A stretch of DNA of 64,000 nucleotides, taken from Zantedeschia hybrid cultivar (lineage: Eukaryota; Streptophyta; Magnoliopsida; Alismatales; Araceae). The position numbers and the translations under genes were made by a program. The stretch covers positions 27,195,614 to 27,259,613 of the forward strand of contig JARZZO010000008.1 of the NCBI GenBank assembly GCA_030544215.1. Direction: 5' to 3'. Shown one piece after another: positions 43,573 to 55,209 of the stretch. Each line of letters opens with the position of its first letter. Position 1 is the stretch's first letter. Under the pieces are notes generated by a model. It saw only the letters and a program-made list of their open reading frames with translations, was not told the origin of the DNA and made no database searches.

Positions 43573-45250
43573 AAATGTGGTACCGAAAGTGGGAAGACCC
43601 AGAGGCTGTGCCTTTGTCTGCTGAAAACAAGTTCTTATTTACTTCTATTGTATCAGAAGAAGAAGTGAAAGATGCTGTCTTCACTTTGGGAGAGGATAAA
43701 GCATCGGGATCTGATGGTTTCCCTTTTTTTTTTCCCTCCAGAAATTTTGGGAAGTAGTCAAAATAGATGTCGTGAAGGCAGTGAAGCATTTCTTTGAAAT
43801 GGGAAGACGAGTTGAGAACATAAATTAGTGTTGTTTGGTTCTTCTCCCTAGGAAGAATGAAGCAATAGATCTGGACGATTTTTGACCCATCAGTCTTTTC
43901 AGATGGTCATACAAAATATTTACAAAACTGATGGCTCAGAGGATGAAGAAACTTTCACCCTTGTTTGTGGAAGAGTATCTGTCAGGTTTTGTTCCAGGGT
44001 GCATATTGCAAGATGCATTTTTAGTTGCTCATGGAGTGTCATTCTCTATTAAGAAAACAAAGTTTTTTTTTTTCAAATTGGATTTCAACAACGCATATGA
44101 TCAGGTCTGATAGGATGATATGAATGTCTATGGCATATTCCGAAAAGCCACACTTTTCTGAGTTGTGGATTCACTTATTTCAGCAGTGTGCCAGTTCTGC
44201 TAAATTCTCTATCAGTCATAATGGCAGAGTGCTTGGTCTCTTCTCTTCCACTAGGGGTTGTGCCAAGGTGACCCTCTTTCACCCTTTTTATTTGTTATTG
44301 TTGCAAACATGTTGAACCGAACGTGTAATCTTGCTAGTCAGCAAGGATGGATAAAAGAGATACAGATAGTTAAGACTCCTGTTGAAATTTCACATTAGCA
44401 AGATGCAGATGTACTTTGCTTTTTATTTAATTTTTTCTTTTTGGGTGGGGGGGAGAACCATCAATTTAAGTAATTTTGAAGCTTGTTCTGGCCTGAAAAT
44501 AAATTATGATAAAAGTGGATTGAGTGGTTTTAATATGAGTAATGAAGAAATTCAGTAGTGTGCAGTGGCTGTGTAAAGTTGACATGTTTCCTATTAATTA
44601 CTTGGGTCTGCCTCCCCATTAGAGGCAACTTAGATCTTAAGAATGGGGTTCCTTGATTCAGAGACTTAAGCAAAAATTATCAACACGAAAATCAAGAAAT
44701 ATGTTCTTTGGGGCAGAATTGTTTTATTAAATTCCATCTTATAATCTGTGCCTCTACATTACCTATCTATTTTCATTGTGCCTGAAAATGTTAGACAGAG
44801 AACTGATAAGTTTGTAGGAGATTTTTATGGGCAGATGGTAAAGAGGAGAAGGATGGCATTCCACTAATCAAATGGGAGAAAGTTTGTAAACCTTGCAACC
44901 GGGGTGGATTAGGAGTTAACGATTCGAAGCTGGTGAATAGAGCTTTGCTGGATAAATGGCTATGACAATTAATTTCTGAGGATGATACTCTTTGGAAGAG
45001 AATAGTTCAGCAGAAGCACTACATAAATACTGCAAAGTTTTACCTCCCATGGACAACCAATCTTTCACCAATCCTATATGGAGAGGTATAATATCCATGA
45101 CAAGGGGGATGGAGGATGATATTAAAATCAAGATAGGTAATGGGAAAAGAACTTTGTTCTGGTTTAACAGATGCGCTGGCAATTTCAAATCAAAAGATAA
45201 ACTTGCTGCTTTATGCCGGATTTATCAGACAAATGGTGCAAGGTTAATGT
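43569..45250 (+). pseudogene. LINE reverse transcriptase relic
   Basis: The frame from 43,569 (WEDPEAVPLSAENKFLFTSI) leads into the RT fingers (ASGSDGFPFFF). Then come remnants of PISLFRWSYKIFTKLMAQRM, SGFVPGCILQDAFLVAHGVS and FKLDFNNAYD near 43,900-44,100. Later pieces include ASSAKFSISHNGRVLGLFSS (about 44,190) and SGLKINYDKSGLSGFNMS (about 44,500). The YADD-like centre is no longer legible. Many stops and frameshifts separate the pieces, so nothing functional is encoded. Confidence 0.75.
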
Positions 45251-48157
45251 GATTAGATTGCTTAGTGGGGGGATGTGATGAGTGGGAGGTCCGGGAGTTC
45301 CCGGGGGCCACCGCCTTTTGCCTCTGGTGCCAGTTGTGCCCCGCTGGAGGAACAAGGGAACTCGCCGCCAACAAGAAAGTTTGTGGATTTTCCCGGTTCT
45401 AGGCCATATGGCCGTTGTCTTAGGAGGTAGGTCATCGGATGAAGGATTGCAAGGGTTCCGTAAGATGTCTTTGTTGCGGTCGGGAAGGCTATGTGTGGAT
45501 ATCGTGTTCCATGGGGTTTAAGTCCTACGTGGAGGTGGTGAAGGGGCCGCTAAAGGCGAACAAAGCAAAACAGCCTCTAGTTCTTTCCGTCTCTTCTTTG
45601 TCAATGGATGTCCTTGGTCCATGTTTGCAATGGCTATGTCTCTATATGCAACTTTGCCCAATTGCAGGGAGACCATCTGTGGCTTGATCAACTGCAGATT
45701 TCGTCAAGAAATTTCTTGATGAGAGGGAGGGGATGCCTGATGGTTGGGAGATCAGAGACCTCAGTAATAACTTTTGCGGCTTGGCCCCAACTGAGGAGGT
45801 AGCCGAGCAAGTGGTTGTAGAAGGATTTGTGGTAGGGGAGGGACTCGTGGTACATACAACGTGGGGGGAGTTTGATTGGGGAACTTATCTAGAGGTTAAC
45901 TTCTCTATCTCATTCGTCAGGGTAGTTGGTGTCTTAATGGTCCTCTGTGACCTGGCGGGCTCTAGCACATTATCCAGGAGGTATGATGTTGGGTAAAAGA
46001 GAGTTTAAGGCTGTCAGTAAGTGGTAGTCTTCTTGTTGTTGAAGGACTTTTGAGGAGATAAACACGCACTGGGGGTACATGGCCACTGTGGGGTAACCAA
46101 TCCAAAATTTGAATTAATGAGTCAGCCCATCTTAGGGTATTCCTTGAACTTGGTAGGGAGGATCAACTCTGGGAGTGGTCCGCTTGGGTTTGGCTCAGTT
46201 GGTTCAAGTCATGATCCATGGACTTGTGACTTGCCTATAATGGCGGTTCACGGCGGATCCATTTCGACAATTTTGGTCATCTTCTCTGCCTAGTTGCCAT
46301 GGCTCATCCTGTGGTCTCCACGCAGCAAATCCACAGTTGTCTCCAAGTGGACACTGAGACCCTAGAGGTGCTGTGGGTAAGCTCCAGCTCACCCGGCCAT
46401 ATGGTACAGTCGAGAGCCTTGCACCTAGCTCTTGTAGCGATGTCTGTAGTGATTAAGGGGGCTCTTTGCATGCTTTCGGTACAACGACCCCGTTAGGGAG
46501 AGGCTGAGGCTCTTCTTAGGCTCACCCTTATTGGTGAACTTCCCTGTAGAGGCATATGGGAGGCTCTCATGGATGTGGGATTCACCAGTCAATCTAGGGC
46601 CATCTCCAATGCCATCTCTTCTTATGTTGCTCTTACAGACAGGGGGAAGGTCTACCACTAGATCACTCTTCTTCCTTGTTGAGGCTTCTTCAGATGGTTG
46701 GACCGATATCTCTTGGAAAGTCTGGAGCTGCCTAGAGCCTGGAGAGCTTGGGTTCCTCACTAGCTATTTAAGACCAGGAGGTGGAGTTGTTGGAAGTGGT
46801 TATTGGAGAGAGAGAGAGAGAGAGCTTGTAATGCTTCTCCTAGTTTCCATGCTCCTTTTTTAAGGGAGAGGGAGTTGGGAGGAGTAAGTTCCCAGGTTGT
46901 TTTGGAGACATATGGCCGGTGATCATGAGGCTTCTAAGTTTGGGGGACCTTGACAAGGAGGAGGTCAAGGAGATCCTAGCCAAAGTGGAGAGGCTTATGG
47001 GGGAGCAAGCCAAGTAGTTGGCGGACAAGATTGGAGTCTCTTTTGATGGGGTGGAGAAGGATATTCATTCTGTTTTGCATAGGATCCGCAATAGATGGCA
47101 GCTTGGGATGGCTAGGGGTGCTAACAAGGATAAATTGTCAAGGAGGGAGGGTAAGGAAGTGGTTTGGGGGGGAGGGCTGAGGGGGGGGGGAGGGGATGTT
47201 ATAATGGTTGTTCTACATATGAAGATCCTCTCATGGATTATCAAGGGTTTAGGGAGAGGAGAAGAGGGCGGTGGTGAAGGACTTAATTAGAAGGTGTAAG
47301 ATTAATGTTGTCTGTATACAAGAAATGAAGTTTGAGGTGGAGGGAGTAGAGGCTTGGAAGGATATTAGCAGGTTAGATTGTCTTGTAGGTGCTTGCTCCA
47401 GCTGTGGATTGGTTTGGGGGCATTATGGCACTTTGGAATGGGTATATGCTTGAGGAGGTGGGCAAACAAGTGGGGAGGAATGCCATCACTATCGCTTTTA
47501 AGTCTTGGGAGGATGGATTCTTATGGGACTTCACTGGTGTCTATGGGCCACAAGGGAGGGAGGAGAAGGCAGCTTTGTGGGATGAGCTCCTGCAGGGACG
47601 TGGGCAGGCTGGTGGACTATGGTGTTTGGCTGTGTTGTGCCCTCTGTGTGCTCCTTATACGGTGAAGAGGATGGATCATTGGACAATATCTTTATTAGAT
47701 CTCACTCTGCTACTGAAGTTTGGCGAGCAATCCTCGACAACGGACATCAGTGATTAACCCTTTAGACTAGTGGATTGTAGCCTTCCTCCTCCAACAATGG
47801 CCTCTCCTTGTAGCCCTGAGGGTTGATTGCATTATTTGGTGGTTGATTCTTCATATCACTTTGTGGGTCATTTGGGGGGAGAGGAATCGGCAGATTTTCA
47901 AATAGCAATGCTTTGGTTGCGGAGAGAGTGCTTGGGTTTGTGTGCGACAGGGTTAGAGAGTGGGGGCATATATTTTGTACATCACATATTGATACTTCCT
48001 CTTTTGTGTACGAATGGGGTACCATCTCGGTGTTTCCGTTAGGAGTTTGATACCCTTTTGTATGGGGATTTCTTTTGTGAGCTGCATTGTATAGTTGTAC
48101 CTTTTTTGTTGCTTATTAATACATAACTTTGGCGCCGTCCACTTTCAAAAGAAAAAA
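45249..48157 (+). mobile_element. Second LINE inserted into the first, with internal deletion
   Basis: It is flanked by AAATGGTGCAAGGTTAAT (45,231-45,248) and AAATGGTTCAAGGTTAAT (48,158-48,175), an 18-bp target duplication with one difference. The right copy overlaps the A-tail. Contents in order: an ORF1-like region (45,280-47,200) with a zinc-knuckle-like CX2C..C motif near 45,465, an ORF2 start with endonuclease (47,218-47,757), then directly the C-terminal end (LWVIWGERNRQIFK near 47,860). The tail ends GGCGCCGTCCACTTTCAAAA with A residues. The reverse transcriptase segment is missing, so an internal deletion occurred before or after insertion. Confidence 0.85.
47218..47757 (+). pseudogene. 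LINE ORF2 endonuclease relic
   Basis: Starts ATG AAG ATC CTC TCA TGG (MKILSWIIKGLG). A frameshift leads to VVKDLIRRCKINVVCIQEMK, and a second shift to NGYMLEEVGKQVGRNAITIA and VYGPQGREEKAALWDELL. These are the N-terminal, Gln-Glu and YGP motifs of AP-type LINE endonucleases. The domain is broken by at least two frameshifts and is cut off before the reverse transcriptase. Confidence 0.8.
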
Positions 48158-48969
48158 AAATGGTTCAAGGTTAATCAATGTTTTACCATGGACAGGTGCT
48201 TAACTCAATTGCATATCAATGTGAGGAGAGCTTTAAGGAAGAAGAAGGTGGTTACTACTTGTTATTGCAGTGTTTGCAGGATGTGGATCTGAACACAACT
48301 CTGCCAGACAGGATGTATTGGGCAGCTCAATGGTTGTTTTTCAGTGAGGTCTCTCTATCAAATCATGAAGGTGCAGTTATCTGTCCATCATAGATTTCAA
48401 GATGTGTGGAAGGTGAGAAGTCCTTTGAAGGTCAGAACTTTCATTTGGCTGGTATCTGAAAAGAGGATTATAAAAAAAATCTCTGCGAAAATGGAACATG
48501 ACTGATGATACAACCTTTGGAGTTTGGATTTTTTGAGTGGCAGATGAAGATATGGAACATTTATTCACAGTGTTTTCAGTTGGGAAGTTTAGAGGATCGT
48601 TGGTTGTGTCATAGGTTTCCTTTCCTCCTTTAACTCCACTGAGGATTTGTGGACTTTTTGGCTTCCTAAAGGCAGAAAGAAGTGATTTTTTATGTTGACC
48701 CCTCATGCTATTTGTTGGAGCATAAGGAAGGAGGATAGTGACAACATATTCTGGGGGAGTAAACCTTATGAGAACATGTTTGTTGTCATTAAAATTGGAC
48801 TCACTATCTATTCTGTTTGTCTATTTCTGGCTGGAGATTTTTTTTTAGATTGTTTAAATTATAATTTCTGTTAGGATGGAGGGACCTCTCCTCCTCTCGA
48901 TTGTATTCCCTCTATTTATTTTGCAATAAAATTGGTGGTACAATCCACACCTTCTTTCTAAAAAAAAAT

Positions 48970-49680
48970 TAAGGTGGGATTTGGCAACAAGTGTGAGAAA
49001 GAGTAGATTTTGATGTTTGAAATTTTGAAGTCTATTGGGTCCACCGCAGTCATTGGAATTGATGATGATTTTACAAAAGCAACCTTTGAGCGGCTTTTAG
49101 AGGTGCGAGAAAAGGCTCATGTTTGTGACTATCTCTCTTCACATCTCAACTTTCTGATTTTAAAATTTGACAGCCCTTTAGAGCATTTAATGTTCTTGTC
49201 TTCCCTATCAGTGCTCTCCCAATGACTGGAATATGTTGGAAGAACCAGTTCCAAATGCTACCTAAGAGAGCAAAGGGAAAATGACTGCTGTCACATGACT
49301 TACCCTAGAAGATTTACTGTATGTCGCTTCCAATCAGTGCTTAAATTATAGTCAGTCATGACTCATGGGTATACTTTTCTTTAAAGGCATTGGTCCATTA
49401 GATTCCATTCCATCGTGTATATTGAATAAGATCTGTTTCTTACTAACATATTGTTTAGCTATGTAAATGTTGCTTAATGTTTCTCCGTGATGTTTAGTTA
49501 TAACGTTGCTTCATGGATTTCCTTTGCCTTGCATGTTCCAAGGAGACGAGTGTGGTTGGTTGATAATCATTTGGTCTTTAGAGTTGGATTTGAAGCTAAA
49601 TTTGTTGGTTTCTTTGACATGCAAGAAACTAGCTTTGCTGCTTATCATTATTCTTTGTCTGCACATTTAAAAAACATATT
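48970..49680. other. Intergenic, no feature recognised
   Basis: AT-rich sequence with frames of about 70 codons (49,010-49,225 and 49,487-49,687) that show no domain. Confidence 0.4.
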
Positions 49681-49684
49681 TCAT

Positions 49685-50910
49685 TAGCTATAGAGTTGAT
49701 CTGGTTTCCTTATGATTTGAAAAACACATTATCCTTATATTGAGGTACCTACTATGCACACAGTTTACTAGCTACTGCCACTTTGATTAACTGATTATTC
49801 TCTCTCTCTCTCTCGTGTGTGTGTGTGTGTATGTATAGGACCGGCTAAAATGTGCCTCAGGGCACATTTAACTTAGATCCTCCCCCCTCAAATCACTACA
49901 TCCCGACGTAAAAAAATGAAAATCACCAAAAATTTTAAAATATTCAAATATCCCCTTTAGGTTGGTTTCCACCCCTTGAGATTTAATTTTCATCATCGAA
50001 TTTAAAAACTCAACTGTAGCTGTCCAATCAAGTGTGTCCTTTGTTGGGGACCAAAACTAACATGCCAGGGATGAGATTACCATGGGGGTTAATTTGAAGA
50101 ATTTCTTATTTTTTGACTATTTTTTCAACATTTTTAGACATTAGTTTTTGATATGTACCCGATCAGACAGCTCCAATTGATCTTCAAGATAGGACGGTGT
50201 TTGAATATTTAAAGATTATTGATGATTTTTATTTTGATTTTTAACATGGGAAGGGTGGGTTTTTGAGGGGGGCTATCTAAGTTAGGGTGGGACAGTTTGA
50301 TAAAAGCACTTCATAGGCAGCCATGAGGTCACAATATCGGCTCCCACCTGTGGACAAAAATGCAGCGAGGGTACCATCCTGGGTTTCACTTGAGCTTCAA
50401 CCTCATGGATTTCACTGGGCCCAGGGAGTGTTTACTGCTCGAAAGTGAGGTTTGGCAGGCCCATGGTTCGAGGTATTAGTGCAGGGTTTGATCCTAGGTT
50501 CATGGGTTTACTGCTAATCATCATATTTTGTCTACAAATTTAAGGAACAACAAAAATTCTAGGTTATTCTTTTTATGATGGTTGGTTGGCTTGGGGGTGT
50601 AAGCACTTGCTGGTATGTAAGTATTTCAGTATCTATAGAATTGCTATTGGTTTACTTATGATTTGAAAAACACATTACCATTAAATTGAGGTAGCTAGTA
50701 TGCATAAGTTTCTAGCTCTTGCCACTTTGATTAGCTAATTCATGTCCCTTAGGAGTGGGAGAGTTGGATAAAAGCACTTCACAGGCAGCTGTGAGGCCGC
50801 AATATCGATTACCACCTGTGGATACAAATGCAGCCCAGGTGTCCACCTGGGATTCACTTGAGCTCCAATCTCATAGATTTTATTGGGTCGAGGGAGGGCT
50901 CACTGCCCAA
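49685..50910 (+). repeat. Local duplication of about 280-330 bp, first copy split by an insertion
   Basis: Copy 1 is 49,685-49,800 plus about 50,290-50,500; copy 2 is about 50,636-50,910. Shared landmarks are TTATGATTTGAAAAACACAT, TGCCACTTTGATTA, GATAAAAGCACTTCA.AGGCA, CACCTGTGGA.A and TTCACTTGAGCT. Copy 1 is interrupted by 49,801-50,287. Confidence 0.8.
49801..50287. mobile_element. Insertion with microsatellite edge and inverted repeats
   Basis: Absent from copy 2 of the surrounding duplication. It begins with (CT)n(GT)n and contains AACTTAGATCCTCCCCCCTC (from 49,870) and the matching inverted GAGGGGGGCTATCTAAGTT (to 50,283). Probably a small foldback element that inserted after the duplication. 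Confidence 0.6.
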
Positions 50911-51207
50911 GAAAGACGGAAAAAAAATGGACGGTTTCCGCCCACATGTGGGGAAACTGCCCGTGCGCATGGGTGGGGGCTTTCCCCATGCTTGTGGGGC
51001 CATCTGATCATACTTCCGGGTGTGGTCATACGGTTCATTATTTTTTATTATTTGAAAGTCTTATTTTTTTTTAAAACCAGATTTTACCCTCCCATGAATT
51101 TTAGGTGCTGAAGGCACTTGCAACACTCTTAAAATGTAGGGTTTCACTGTCAACATATGAAAATGAGGAAGTGCATAGTATCAGCTCCCTGTATAAATGT
51201 ATGCATT

Positions 51208-51208
<1 letters not shown>

Positions 51209-51259
<51 letters not shown>

Positions 51260-51264
51260 TGTAT
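51209..51264. repeat. Compound microsatellite (AT)n(GTAT)n
   Basis: About 24 bp of AT repeats followed by about eight GTAT units. Confidence 0.95.
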
Positions 51265-51299
51265 AAATATGATAGTATGTATTTATGTGCATGTGTGCA

Positions 51300-52280
51300 T
51301 GAGAAATATTTTTCTGTTACTAATTAACGGAAAAGTTTCCCGTTAACATTTTGTTGAAGAACGTCTGATTGACTATGGATGAATATGCATGGGTGAGATG
51401 TGTCTGTGTAGTGTGCGGTGCTGTGCACTGGCAGGTCGTCTCTCTTTCATGTGGGCTGTGGGCAAAATTTCCATCATTGTGGCAAGCTCACACGGTAAGC
51501 ACCAGGCACCCATGCAGCCACGCCTGACGTAGCCAATCCTCAGTGCCCATGGACCAAGAACCCAGATGCCTGGGTGTCCAGCACCCATGAACTAGAATTT
51601 GGAGATGATGCACATGTAAGTACCCATGCGTCAAGCAAACATGAACGAGAAATTGGAGCACTCAAGTGCTCCAGTCGTGTGCCAATGTGCCCCTAGCAAC
51701 ATCCCAAACCATTGCAATTCTCACCCTTAATCTTCTGTGGCTTCCATTTTTCACCAAGCCCAAACCTTCCGTGAATGTCACAACAGGGCCACATGATCTG
51801 TTGCATGTTTAAAACCATTTGATTATAAGCAAATAAGATCCAACGACTTTAAAAACTATTTAGGTGTGCTCTTCTTTTGCGTGAGTAAATGATTAGGGAG
51901 TAAACGAGCTGAACGGAGCCAACATGAGCTTTCTTCTATTCAGGCTTGTTTCATTTACTGACAGAGCCAAGTTCAACTCTGGCTCCAACTGTTTGAATCT
52001 TAGATCAGGGGAGCTTTGATATGTTCAAACTTGATTCATTTGATGGTTCAGCAGAATTTGGGCCCAACTTTTACCATTGACAAGTTTGTTCAAGCTATTA
52101 TATTATATGAGCTAAAAAGATACACTCATCCCACATGTACACATATTAGTCAAGTTATTAAGCAGGATACAAATGAATTCTAGATGATTTATTATACACA
52201 CTTAACTATTAAACAAACATAACCAAGCTTGTCATGGACATAAACTATCCGAGTTTACCTATACCTGATCTTCATATGTT
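51300..52280. other. Intergenic, no gene recognised
   Basis: Contains GAGCTGAACGGAGCC-like text near 51,910 and TGAGCTGTTCGTGG near 52,665 that could be the decayed ends of a larger repeat. No coding frame is supported. Confidence 0.4.
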
Positions 52281-52286
52281 TACTAA

Positions 52287-52582
52287 GGGCATGTTTTGTG
52301 CAACTTCTATTTGAAAGTACTTTTGTATTTCTATTTAGTTATTTTTTATGCAAGCCATTGGATCTTGCAAGCCATTTATGTGGTATTTTACTTGTGTTGT
52401 GGCTTCCAACTAAAAGCTACAAAGAGGGAGCTTCCAAGATTGGAGAAAAAGTGAGGTTGTTATGAAAGAGTTGACTTTTGTAACAAACCAAAAATAGTTA
52501 TAACCTCTCTCCCTCAACTCGTTCTATGTAAGAAGTGGAAGCCAGAAGCAACTTTTAAGTAGAAGTTTTGCCAAACACGCCC
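52287..52582. mobile_element. Tourist-like MITE, copy C
   Basis: The ends GGGCATGTTTTGTGCAACTT and, at the other side, GCCAAACACGCCC are inverted repeats. TAA flanks both sides (52,284-52,286 and 52,583-52,585). Same family as 42,237-42,479 and 42,483-42,774. 296 bp, non-coding. Confidence 0.8.
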
Positions 52583-52599
52583 TAAATGAGACATAGAGC

Positions 52600-54950
52600 T
52601 TTGTTCAACCTTTTCCATTGAACTAGGTAAACAGGCCTAGCCGATTATTTATCGAGCCCATTCATGAGCTGTTCGTGGAGCACGACAGTCACTCATATGC
52701 TTAGTCACTTGTATGCTTAATTAAGTTCACATAGGGAAATGCATTCAGAGGCAATTCTTTGCTTCTGTAATTAAGTTCACATAAGAAAGGTTATTTGGAG
52801 GCAGTTCCTGGCTCCCCACCCTATGAATTTTCAATGGCAATGGCACCACAATGCATAGGGTGGGGCACCTTACTAACGTCTGTGTTATCCTTCTGATTAC
52901 ATGCTTACACAACTGGATGGTTAAAGAGTTAGTAACAAAAAATCTGTCCTCCCTTTCTCTATACACATATATATACACGATGATAGATAGACAGGTAGGG
53001 AGGTAGGTGGGGGCAGGGGATGCGGTAAAGTTACATATCACACACTTCCACAACTGGATGGTTAAAGAGTTAGTAAGGAACTATCACCATTGGTTTCTTT
53101 AATCATATTGCAATGGTGATACGTTTGACACAGATTATGTCAATTTGCATGAATGTTTTTGAAAAAAATCATGATTAGGTATGTGGCTAAATCACTAATC
53201 ACTAAAAAATGATGTTTGTTTATGAAGTTTCGTGATTAGATATAAGGTTAAATCATTAATCACTTGATAGTTGTGCTTGTTTATGACTTTTGCCATTTGC
53301 AATGTAGCTCACACAATCGTGCTTATTGATTTATGTATTGCCATTTTGCAACATGTCACTTGTTACGATGTGTGATGTGAACAGTTTTATTGAAATTACG
53401 TATGTTAGGGAGCATACGTTGCACGCAGGCCAGTCATTTGATAACCAAGTGGGAACACACACTCGGTGGGTTGTTTTGTAGTTTTAATTGCAATTATTTT
53501 GTGAAGTTTCTGCAATTAGGTGGAGGCATATGAATAAGTGGAATTCTTCATGGATTTAGGGAAAAAGGTTCAAAAGAAAGGATTAGAGAGAATTCTAGTC
53601 CAAAACAACTGATATGGAACTGGTATAACAAAGTTAGATGAAGATGACGATAGAAGAGCATCCTTTTGCCCCTTGCCCTAGAAAGACTAATGTGGTTTTC
53701 TTCTTTCCGTTGATGGATGGTAGTTTTACCTACCCTCCAGCAAAAGATGTGCTCATTACTGATAATTTGATATCATATGTTCCAGTGTTTGGAAGGTTCT
53801 CACAAAATCATGAGACAACCATTGCATTCTCTTTGGTTGCAAATTTCAGGGATTATAGTACAAAGTTGCATGCATGTGATCTTTCCATTTTTGAACTACT
53901 CCACAGTAAGATACCTTTATGGTTGTATCTTTTGCTCTTCTGTCTAGTTTGACTAAAATATCTTCTTCCATGCCATGTTAAGACTTGAATTCATTTCTAC
54001 CCTAATGTTGCATCCAAATCCTCGTTGTCGCAGGAAGCAGTAGGGGCAGTTCTCTGATGCTTGCGAGTGATGATACAGATTACTCTGTTTAGCATGCAAA
54101 GGAGAATGCGGGCTTTAGACTTTTCTTCCCTGTATTAGTTTAAGCATATGGTTCTATGGTATTCTCATCTCAGGACGGCAGGATTCTTGAACAACCTTTT
54201 TGGTCAATTATTGTGTGCGGAATCAGCAGGCTTGATGTTAGTCTACATGGGATAGCACTTGCGTTGCATGAGTAGTTCCATAATTGTACTCGGGGACCTA
54301 ATACACCTATGTCACTAGCCCCATTGAAACGACCCTGGCGCATTGCAAATGAGTAATACTTGCTGCAACGTGCGGATCTGGTCATTTGAGATTCCATTTT
54401 TTTTCATTAAACTGTTTGATTGATGATCATATGATAGGAAAGATAGGTCAGGTGATTTTCCAGTGTTGCCATAAAAAGAAAAAAACCTTTCCGTTAGGGG
54501 CTGCAAGTGTGGTTCACTGGTGGTGATCAGACAGCAGTGTAGAGGGCGTTGGAATCCATGTCAGATCCTTGACATTGCAGCAAGTATTATTCAATGCAAG
54601 CACCTAGAATTAGAACATTGTATACTGAATGGCTTAGTGGGGGCTTGTGGTGCACCCTATGTGGCAGGAAAGGAGAAGAAAAGTCCAGTTGCACTTGGAC
54701 CTTTCGAGAATGGATTTGATCCCCTGTATACTGCCCACTGTCAGCCTCTGGGGGGAGGAGGTGAACAACCAACAAGCAGCATATACAGTCCCCAACCCGG
54801 TTACAATTTTTAGTAATCTCACTTTTATTCTTAATAACTTTAGATTGGAAGTTAAAGGACCACAATACTTTGAAAATATAATGTGTTTTCTCAAAATATT
54901 TGAGTCGAGACCAATCTAATTGAATAGCGCGCCAAATAGCAGTCGCTTCC
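52600..54950. other. Intergenic, no gene recognised
   Basis: Two frames of about 100 codons (53,638-53,952 and 54,520-54,813, plus) have no recognisable domain or splice context. A repeated pair (ACAACTGGATGGTTAAAGAG at about 52,910 and 53,050) indicates a small local duplication. Confidence 0.4.
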
Positions 54951-54955
54951 TGTTG

Positions 54956-55205
54956 TTTGGTGACTATAAAATGCTGTAAAATCTCCGGTTTTGAAATTAC
55001 AGGTTTTAAAATCAGTTAAAACAAGTCTTTGATTATAAAATCATTGGTTTTGATTGACAGTGATTTTGGATTAAAAATTAAAATCAGCCAAAAGGAAAAT
55101 TTTAGGGGTTGACTGGTTCTAAACATAAGAAAAGGTAGTATAAAATGATTTACAGCAATTCAAACATATTCTATAGTTGTTTACAGTATTTTATGACACC
55201 AAATG
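54956..55205. mobile_element. Inverted-repeat element, about 250 bp (MITE)
   Basis: The left end TTTGGTGACTATAAAATGCT then GTAAA pairs with the right end, in reverse complement TTTGGTGTCATAAAATACTG then TAAA. The centre is AT-rich and non-coding. No clear target duplication. Confidence 0.6.
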
Positions 55206-55209
55206 ACTC

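Larger units (their letters stand above)
43573..48968 (+). mobile_element. 5'-truncated L1-like LINE, split by a second LINE
   Basis: Reverse transcriptase relics run from 43,573 to 45,248 (EEVKDAVFTLGEDKASGSDG, then a decayed catalytic part and KVCKPCNRGGLGVNDSKLVN). The C-terminal zinc-binding region resumes at 48,176 (VWKVRSPLKVRTFIWLVSEK). An A-rich tail ends near 48,968. Stops and frameshifts are frequent. The break at 45,248/48,176 is the insertion site of a different LINE, bounded by an 18-bp target copy. Confidence 0.8.

Noticed and set aside
53638..53952. 104-codon plus-strand frame as a gene
   Set aside because: No domain, no exon partners, and composition like the surrounding intergenic DNA.
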